From assembly GCA_015501585.1 (NCBI GenBank), contig JADNRY010000063.1, positions 124,001-188,000 on the forward strand: a stretch of 64,000 nt of DNA. Reading direction: 5' to 3'. The notes under the pieces are model-generated. The model did no database searches. It was not told the DNA's origin and saw only the letters and a list, made by a program, of their open reading frames with translations. The stretch's first letter is position 1, and every line of letters begins with the position of its first letter. The position numbers were made by a program, and so were the translations under genes. This document shows, piece by piece, positions 57,004 to 64,000 of the stretch. The stretch comes from Rhodocollybia butyracea (taxonomy: Eukaryota; Basidiomycota; Agaricomycetes; Agaricales; Omphalotaceae).

Positions 57004-58719
57004 CCGGTAGCAAAACAATTGAACTGGAAAATGATAACGAGCTGTTGCTTCTAGCAATGTGGACTATAGCTCGGAAACGAAAACACGATGAGAAACTCGT
57101 TGAGCGCGTTACGTCATGCTTTTTGAATGTTCTTACATAATGAAACGTGCTTATCACTTGACCTCAATCGTTGCTCTCCTTACTCCAGACCACACCCGTG
57201 AACGATTTCTCCTACTCGCCAGATCGAGCCGTCCTCGGGCATATTCTTTTTCTACAGCTGAGCCCAGATCTCTATCCCATTAATGTAGCGCGTCACCTGG
57301 GCGGCGAATGCCTACCGTTAAAAATGCGAATAGTATCGAATTTTTGGATTGAGGCGGTTTCGATAAAGGCGAGGCCAAAGACGTTGGGGAAGGCGATGAA
57401 GATTTTGAGATAGAGGGTGCTCTGCGAGGGTGTGCTTGATCCGAGGGCGTTGACGCCTACTCACTAGTACTCACTGTTGACACGTTGACACTGGCATCGA
57501 TGCGATACCGACAAAGCCCTCTTCGTTCGAAGGCACAGAAGATCGAGAATTCAGAAACGGATACGGAGCACTATTTGCTTGATCTTCAACAGGTGGACCT
57601 CGTACAGCATATCCAGCAGACCTCCCTACATCACAACGTCCTACAACCGGCAACATTGCCAGAGTCAATGTGGGACATTCAATGTGGATATCGTTCCTTG
57701 GTGGTACAGTAAGTTATCCATCGAGCAATTTCCTTCTCTCTAACTATCTGTATCCAAGACGACCAAACAGCTTATATTCAAATATTCAATCGCAACCCCT
57801 CATATCAACTAGTCACTCAACCCCGTCGCCGATGCCCGCAAAAGAATTTCCTTTTCCTCTTCAGGCCGATGAAGGCCCCCAGAAACATGCGCAGTAAGCA
57901 AGTGTTTTCCGCCCGGCGTTTAGAATTTGGCCATCCCCTGTTCGAATGCGACTGAACGCAACCGAAACTCCTTTAGAATCAGGCTTCGAGATAGAGATTC
58001 GAGAGGAGGAGAGAGTAGGACGATGAACGGCTTCTTTGAAGGTAACCTTAATATTGTGAATGAATGTCTTCTAACCTATAACTCCTTCTAGGTTTGTTTG
58101 AGCACGGGGTGGAATCAAGTCTGACCTCTTCCCAAAGAAGTGGTGCGTTGATCTCGAGTCGGCGTAAGTTCTAGACGATACGCTATAAGTAGATACTAAT
58201 CAAGTCTTAAGATAGGTGATTTGTTGGATGATGGCAGAAGGGGTGGTAAACTCCGTAGGCTGCACCTGTATATTCTGGATTATGGTGTCGAAAAAGCAGC
58301 TAGGATTAGGACTTTGAAGAGACTATCTCTGACGTCGTTGCCAGCTTCGATTACATCGCTTCTTACCTCGCGGAAGGTCTGGAAGGTGAAGAGGGGCTGG
58401 TTGTCTTGGAAGGAGTGGGCGTAGCAATAAAACTGCGAATGACTTGGAGCATCTCTTCTGGCTTTTTGGATGCGTTCATGTTATTGACTCGAAACTGGAG
58501 GGAAGAATCGTAGAGCGTCATCTGATATCCGGGCTTCGACAGAAAGCATAATAATACACTTCATGTCAACACTGAAGTTTACTTCTCCCGAATATTATAT
58601 CCACGTTTTCTCAACGAGGTGCATATGATGCACACGTACTCGTACGGTAAAAACTAAAGACTCATCAGCATTACAGGCAACCGCTACCCTCTTTGCGGAC
58701 GGAAATCGAGAAAATCACG
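57004..58719. other. Region with short unassigned ORFs
   Basis: Between cas8 and the NACHT gene. Open stretches at 57485-57712, 57670-57897 and 58221-58424 (plus) may be exons, or the last may be a minus-strand exon (reading LFTFQTFREVRSDVIEAG). No family recognised and no repeats seen. Confidence 0.35.
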
Positions 58720-60963
58720 ATGCTCAATAGATCTCGCAACTTTGCCATCAATAATTCGACCTTCAACAATGTTGGCCGCGATGTAAATATATTTATGGAT
58801 GAGGAAAGAGGTGTGTTGGCCACCTGGCTCATCGACAAACAATGTTAACAGATAGAAAAAGGCCTTCAGACATTATATTGGCATACATCTACCTCTGCTC
58901 TGTTCACTGCAGAAGCTCGGTTTCCTCTGCCATTGTGCCATCCAGGAACGCGAGAAGCAATTTTGAGTGAATTAAAGGTCTGGGCCAAACAGGACACACC
59001 GCAGGTCTTCACGAATGGTTCAAGCATCCGCTGGCTCTATGGACCGGCTGGAGCGGGAAAGTCGGCTATTGCTCAGACTTTTGCAGAAGCCTGTGCGAAG
59101 AATGGGATGCTTGCTGGGAGTTTCTTCTTTTGGCGCTCTGATCCATCCCGAAACAACCCTGAACGGCTGTTCACTACGCTTGCTCTGCAGATCGCTGGCG
59201 CAATGCCTGAGTTACGCTCGATCATCAATTCAGCGGTCGTTAAAAATCCATCTGTCCTCACATCGTCAATTGAGATCCAGTTTAACGACCTTATTCTGCA
59301 TCCCTGGTTCAAGGTCCAGATGCACCAGGAGTTGCTTGGAAAACCTCCCTCCTCACATTTGCACAATGATGGAAAGAACCAGAGTCCGTTTTTATCTGCA
59401 CCGAGTACAGGTACCTCAGGCTCACCGCTATCATCGAAGCGCACCCAAATTATTATCATTGACGGTCTAGACGAATGTTCTGATAGTCATGATCAACAAC
59501 GTATCCTTTCCATTCTCGAAAATGCACTCCATAAACACCCGCTTCCATTCCGGATTGTAATCTCCAGCAGACCGGAACCTCGTATCAGAGACTCCTTCAA
59601 CAGCCCACATCTCAGATCTATCTGTCGTTGGATGCCTCTCGATGATGATTTATATCGAGCATCTCGTGAAATTCGAGTCTTTCTGCAGGACAAATTCCAG
59701 GACATACTCCATCGTCACATATATACAATGGAGCATGTTCCTCATCCTTGGCCAACTGATGACCAGATTGATATCCTTGTACAGAAATCTTCGGGGCACT
59801 TCATATACCCATCAACAGTACTCAAATACATTGATGGTGATGGTGCAGTCCCAGCAGACCGTCTCGAGGTAGTACTTGGTATTCAACCACTTGAGGGGGC
59901 AGAATCACCATTTGTTGATCTGGATGCTCTTTACAGTCAAATTTTGTCAACTGCGCACAAAAAAAGCCCTAAACTGGTTCACATTCTTGGGGCAATCATA
60001 GTGTTCATGGATAATAAGATCTCACAAGAGGTCTTAGTGCATCTACTTGCTGTTGAGATGAAATCCCTAGGCGCTCTCCGCGCTGCATTATCCAGTGTCC
60101 ATTCTCTTTTCAATGGTCCTTCACCTGTTGAATCTGACCTTCATTTTTGTCATGCTTCCTTTGTGGATTTTTTATCAAACCGCCAAAGGTCCTTGCAGCT
60201 CTATATTGACAAATCAGATGGCCATGACTATCTTGCACAGTGCTGCTTATCTGCAATGGAGGTTCTCCACAGTGAACCTGGCACCCAGAGCATTGTCCCT
60301 GTTTCTGTGTTCAAGTATGCGCACTCATATTGGGCACATCACCATACCCTTGCGCGTGGCACCGCTCGACTTCTGTCACGGCTTGATACTTTCAATGCGT
60401 ATTACTCCGCTTCTCTTACTTCATTTCGATATTCCGGTCCTGTGCAACTCTTTCTTGGTCGATTTCCCTGGTCACTGGGTGATTTTCTTTTGCAAGCATT
60501 TACAATTCAGGCTCACTTCAAGGTATGACTCAGTACCCTTTTATGTGCTTTCATTGTTTACAGGGTCCCGCTTTACGCAAACCCTCAGAGTAAACATAAC
60601 AAGATCTTGAAGCGTTTTCTTGAGATATCCACCGTTGGTTTCAATATCAATATCCCTGGCCACAAGATACCTGTTCGATTGTCCGACTTGTATCTACAGG
60701 CTACCCCGCCTAGTGCTGATGAGATAATGGCGCATATCTTCTCAGAAGTTCAATCTATTCTATCATTATCTACATCTCTGATGTCTTTTTCTTTGACAAT
60801 CTCCCCATTACTTACACCCATTAGCATGCGACGCAACCCCTTATGGGAAGGTTATGGGACAGTTACAGGGCCTTATGGGAAGGTTATGGGACCTTATGTC
60901 ACTGTGACAGGTATGCGAGCCTTCTGGAATCTTCAATCCGGCCACGGTTTCCGTTCTCAATAA
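58720..60963 (+). CDS. NACHT-domain STAND NTPase (fungal NLR-like)
   Basis: Exon 1 from ATG 58720 codes the short N-terminal motif NFAINNSTFNNVGRDVNI. An intron ends at 58851 (donor 58783 or 58813, both in phase). Exon 2 is 58852-60522 and a last exon runs 60589-60963; about 700 residues. Exon 2 starts with TSALFTAEARFPLPLCHPGT, a block typical of Agaricomycete NACHT proteins. Then come the Walker A WLYGPAGAGKSA (59041-59064), the FFFWRSDPSRNNPERL block, Walker B IIIIDGLDEC (59449-59478), and further helical NACHT-associated parts (KSSGHFIYPSTVLKYI, FCHASFVDFL). STAND NTPases act as ATP-driven switches in fungal self/non-self recognition and cell death. No C-terminal repeat sensor is seen. 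The tail ends in a short G-Y-G-T-V-T-G-P-Y-G-K-V quasi-repeat that may be read-through. Confidence 0.85.
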
Positions 60964-63290
60964 ACTTGAGTTGTACAAGTTCAAAACTTTTCGCTAATAA
61001 GTAGTGTGAAGAAACTGAGGAAGTATCTGAGGAAATACGAGAGTCATTCACTAGTAGGCGTCGAAAGAAATTCTCAGCGATAAGTGTTCTCAGCGATAAT
61101 TGATAGTGATAGTGTCTATCCACAGCCCCCTCTCATGCAACTCGCCTCTCTCGACTCCACCCTCAAATATGTACTCTGCACTTGCTTCGTACATCGATTC
61201 TTTTACGACGTTGGTGGATTCAGATGAACTGGATTTGGACAGACATTATGAATAGAGGAAAGGATAATGAAAGTTCTGATCTCCCAGTGCTCATTCGCTC
61301 CGCGGTGTATGACCAGAACCAGATCCAGGATACCAATCCGAGTCAACTGAACGTGAGCGGTGGCAGGGTACAGAATACATGAAAGCAAGAAGATGGTATT
61401 GGCGTCGGAATCTGCGAGTGCCCTGAAGGGGAGCGCCGATCAACCGACTCGAGCACAATGCGTCGAAGGCCTGAGTGTAATAAGTAGTAGTTGGATAGGG
61501 ATAGAGGAAGAGACAGACAGGGCGTAAATGCTTCCGCCAAGTATTGTACTTATCCTACATATACTATGTCTCATGCACTGTACTGGACATCCCTCATTGA
61601 ATCTCTCATTTCTGTAGAATTTTCGCCCCAGATCCCTTTCCCGATGCCTTTTATCTTCGTCTTTCTAGCATATCGCTAAACATATTTGAATGGGAAGGAG
61701 AAGCTGGACTGGGAGCAAGTAGTGATGATAGCAGTTCAATTTTTGTTATTACCCATATTCGAGATGTTGGTATACTTACTTTGTGTCCCGTCGATGGCTT
61801 GGTGTAGGGCGGCGGGGTAGGGGTAGCAAGCATAGAGGAAGTCGAAATTCAGCATTGAACCCTTCGATCGATTCCAGAGTGTAGTGGGTTCAATGGAAAG
61901 AGAGATGACACGGACGTTATCCGATGGAGTGATGTGTTGGGTGTATGTAGAAGTATTTAAAAATATACCACCGCACCGGCAGCAAGGGACATAGTCAATC
62001 GACCTCGAGCGGGTACAAGCGGGGACGACGGGCTGGCACTGGCGCACTGTGCTATCCCTGTGCACATTAAATCTAACTTCAACATTGTAATTTACTCAAA
62101 CTCACTGTTGCATTCCCAGCTATTGTTAACTACACTCATCAGACCAAGAAGCAAGCAATGAGGGTAGCGTGTCGCAGTGATACTTTTGTTGCTGTCCTGA
62201 CAGTTCTCAAGTAGTACAGCCTCGGACACCAAGCGAGTTTCAAGGTTGGAGAATACACAGTTGTGCTGGTGTGAGTGATTCAGAGGTTTGAGCTTCGAGG
62301 GGCATAACCGCATTTACGACACTGTATAGACGCGGTATGTCTAGTTTCTCTCTCGGAAAAGACATTGACAGCTATATCCGACGGTAAAAAGGTGCCAGTC
62401 ATTGGGTGGAATCCATTCTGCGTTGAATATGTAAATTATTAAATAGCATAATTTCTGAGAGTTCGCAGTCAAGTTAGACAAAAGGAAAACTTGAATCTAC
62501 TGCGGGCCTCAAGTGTATAACCAGGATCAAGGGATCAAATAAATGTCCAAGTAGGTAGTTGGGAGTACTGGGGCACACGCTCAAACCCATGGAAAGGAGA
62601 ACTCTTAGGCGTGTGGAACGTACAGTGACTACCAGTGAGGGAAAGGATGCATTACCTAGATTTTGAAAACTCCTTTGAAGTTAAATCCAAATAGTTCCCT
62701 CGAAACCCACCTTCCTGCGGATGAGTTCGGTGCATCTATTTCAGCTTAGCCAGACAAAAATTGGGATACATTATCCCAGAACGCGTAGTAATGACTCTCA
62801 GTTCAACGGAGAGGCTGATGATGGAGTATGTCGCTGAAGAAAGTTAACGCACACACAAAGCCAAAGGTGTAACAAAACAACTTGCCTGGTATCAACAGCG
62901 ACATATCGATGTTAGATACAGGAAAGAAGTTTTTTAGTTCGTCGTAATCGTCTCCGAGTTCATCTCTACGGTGCTGTTTCCAGGTAGCTTTCTCCCTCAA
63001 GTCCATGGTAACACCCACACCGAAGCCCCGCATCCACCCACCAGAAGAACTGATAGGCAATATGGAAGTGGATCATTTCGAAAGCTGTCATCCCGACTGA
63101 GAGGGTAGTAAAGGTAGGGGAAAGGGACGGAGAAGATGGTAAAATGGAGATATGAGGCAGCGGATAAGGACCATGCTTGCAAGCCCTCGACTGACCATTT
63201 TAATGAAGTCAGGGGGACCCGCGTGCATAATGTCATCCAGTGCCATCTGGCGAAAAAGAACAAATTGGAAGAACAATGGCTGTGACAATG
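60964..63290. other. Region without a recognised gene; inverted copy and minus-strand exons
   Basis: Contains 61205-61440, the inverted counterpart of 54889-55127. On the minus strand, possible exons are 61736-62065 (Cys-rich VPCCRCGGIF), 62803-63060 (DDYDELKNFFPVSNIDMSLL) and a start near 63288 (MSQPLFFQFVLFRQMALDDI); these could form one gene of unknown family. No similarity that I recognise. Confidence 0.35.
61205..61440 (+). repeat. Inverted counterpart of 54889-55127
   Basis: Plus strand reads NRGKDNESSDLPVLIRSAVY then DQNQIQDTNPSQLNVSGG. It matches the minus-strand reading of the other copy, with indels. Confidence 0.7.
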
Positions 63291-63296
63291 AGTAAA

Positions 63297-63530
63297 TGAA
63301 GGGGAGTAAATGAAGGTGATGAGTAGGTGAAGGTGATTAGTATGTGAAGGTGATGAGTAGGTGAAGGTGATGAGCAGGTGAAAGTGATCAGTAGATGAGG
63401 GTCATGAGTAAGTGAGGGTCATGAGTAGGTGAGGGTCATGAGTAGGTGAGGGTCATGAGTAGGTGGGGGTCATGAGTAGGTGAGGGTCATGAGTAGGGTC
63501 ATGAGTGAGCGTCATGAATCGAGGATAGAG
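63297..63530. repeat. Minisatellite with about 17-bp unit
   Basis: About 13 direct copies of gagtaggtgagggtcat and the variant gagtaggtgaaggtgat; the variants are clustered, with the gtgat form on the left and the gtcat form on the right. Confidence 0.85.
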
Positions 63531-63643
63531 AGCAAATGGAGAGTCTGTTAAAGAAATGACGTGACGCTTTTATAGTTTTGTCCTTGCGTTACACAGAAAG
63601 CCAGGAGCCTGCCTCATTTCATCTAGCAGCCAGAGATAAAGAC

Positions 63644-64000
63644 TCATGCAAACCACAGCCTTTCCGTCTTCCTTCCTGCGACATACGCCGTTTGGAACGG
63701 CATGACAAGGCCGGGGCTCTGGATAAGATCCCAATATGTGGTGGTGGGATTGAGGCCGAGAGGCGACCTGAGCACAGAAAGAAACCGAGAAGTAAAGAAG
63801 CCTTGAGTTGTTCCAGTGGTCCTATCGGTAAACTCAAGTGCTTCTTCATACTCTTTAGCGGCAGCGATCAAAACATGCGATTTCATGTTAGCACGGAAGT
63901 TTGGACTAGCGGTGCGGGGTCTATCTGGCGATAGACGGTTCGCCTCATCCGCAGCTTTGAACATGAGCGGTACAGCTGAGGGAATGGGAGGACAAAAACG
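63644..64000 (-). CDS. Caspase-like protease cas9, C-terminal part, runs off the window
   Basis: Only the last part is visible: P-P-I-P-S-A-V-P-L-M-F-K-A-A-D-E, the LSPDRPRTA block, MKSHVLIAAAKEYEEALEF, TQGFFTSRFLSVLRSPLG and the C-terminus TAYVAGRKTERLWFA. The frame is open to the right edge. It mixes group A features (SAVPLMFKAADE) with group B features (F-T-D-R-T-T). The catalytic residues would lie beyond 64000, so activity cannot be judged. Confidence 0.85.
   Translation of the reverse strand, partial: RFCPPIPSAVPLMFKAADEANRLSPDRPRTASPNFRANMKSHVLIAAAKEYEEALEFTDRTTGTTQGFFTSRFLSVLRSPLGLNPTTTYWDLIQSPGLVMPFQTAYVAGRKTERLWFA

Noticed and set aside
59073..59459. Minus-strand ORF of 128 codons
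   Set aside because: Antisense of the NACHT Walker region, which has clear motifs on the plus strand.
63297..63530. Telomeric or subtelomeric repeat
   Set aside because: The 17-bp unit does not resemble TTAGGG-type telomere repeats; genes continue on both sides.
29366..63964. Caspase-like array as a bacterial-type operon or toxin-antitoxin system
   Set aside because: Introns, divergent orientation and monocistronic spacing show a eukaryotic gene family.

Overview
The window looks like a piece of a basidiomycete (Agaricomycete) mushroom genome. The evidence is the very short introns (about 50 nt) with GT..AG borders, a Ty3/gypsy LTR retrotransposon, a fungal TET/JBP-like dioxygenase, an Agaricomycete-type NACHT NTPase and an expanded family of caspase-like (peptidase C14) genes. 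No rRNA, tRNA, CRISPR or bacterial-type operon was recognised. Everything here is read by eye; family names come from motif recognition, not searches.

Region 1 (1-16.4 kb) is a nest of retroelements. A long, decayed Ty3/gypsy element on the minus strand fills 1-12439; its 3' LTR is cut by the window start and its 5' LTR is about 1.84 kb. A small non-coding LTR element of the TRIM type (751-2309) sits in its 3' internal region and uses the same 13-nt primer-binding sequence. Beside it lies a gag-only element (12576-15641, TR-GAG-like) with 253-bp LTRs and an ATCCA target duplication. Both large elements interrupt the same integrase/DDE-like gene (12440-12575 and 15642-16407).

Region 2 (16.4-29.4 kb) is gene-poor and decayed. 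It holds unrecognised multi-exon genes, a TET/JBP-like dioxygenase with two in-frame TGA codons, a small heat-shock protein (Hsp20-like) gene with one TGA, and a HECT-like gene.

Region 3 (29.4-57 kb) is the most unusual part: eight caspase-like genes, here called cas1 to cas8, with a ninth (cas9) entering at the right edge. They share a four-exon layout: a variable first exon, two short exons coding for a probably helical N-terminal part, and one long exon with the caspase fold (GHG histidine, DCCH cysteine). Several are arranged head to head. A unit of about 7 kb (minus-strand gene, plus-strand gene, 3-kb trailing block) occurs twice almost complete (29.4-37.4 and 37.4-44.8 kb) and a third time with the plus-strand gene missing (46.9-50.9 kb). 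Copies differ by catalytic Cys-to-Ser change, loss or exonization of intron 3, frameshifts and repeated C-terminal tail cassettes, as in a birth-and-death gene family.

Region 4 (57-64 kb) holds a NACHT-type STAND NTPase (58.7-61.0 kb), a segment inverted relative to one at 55 kb, a 17-bp minisatellite and the 3' end of cas9. Physical linkage of many caspase-like proteases with a NACHT NTPase suggests a locus for regulated cell death or self/non-self recognition; that function is inference only.
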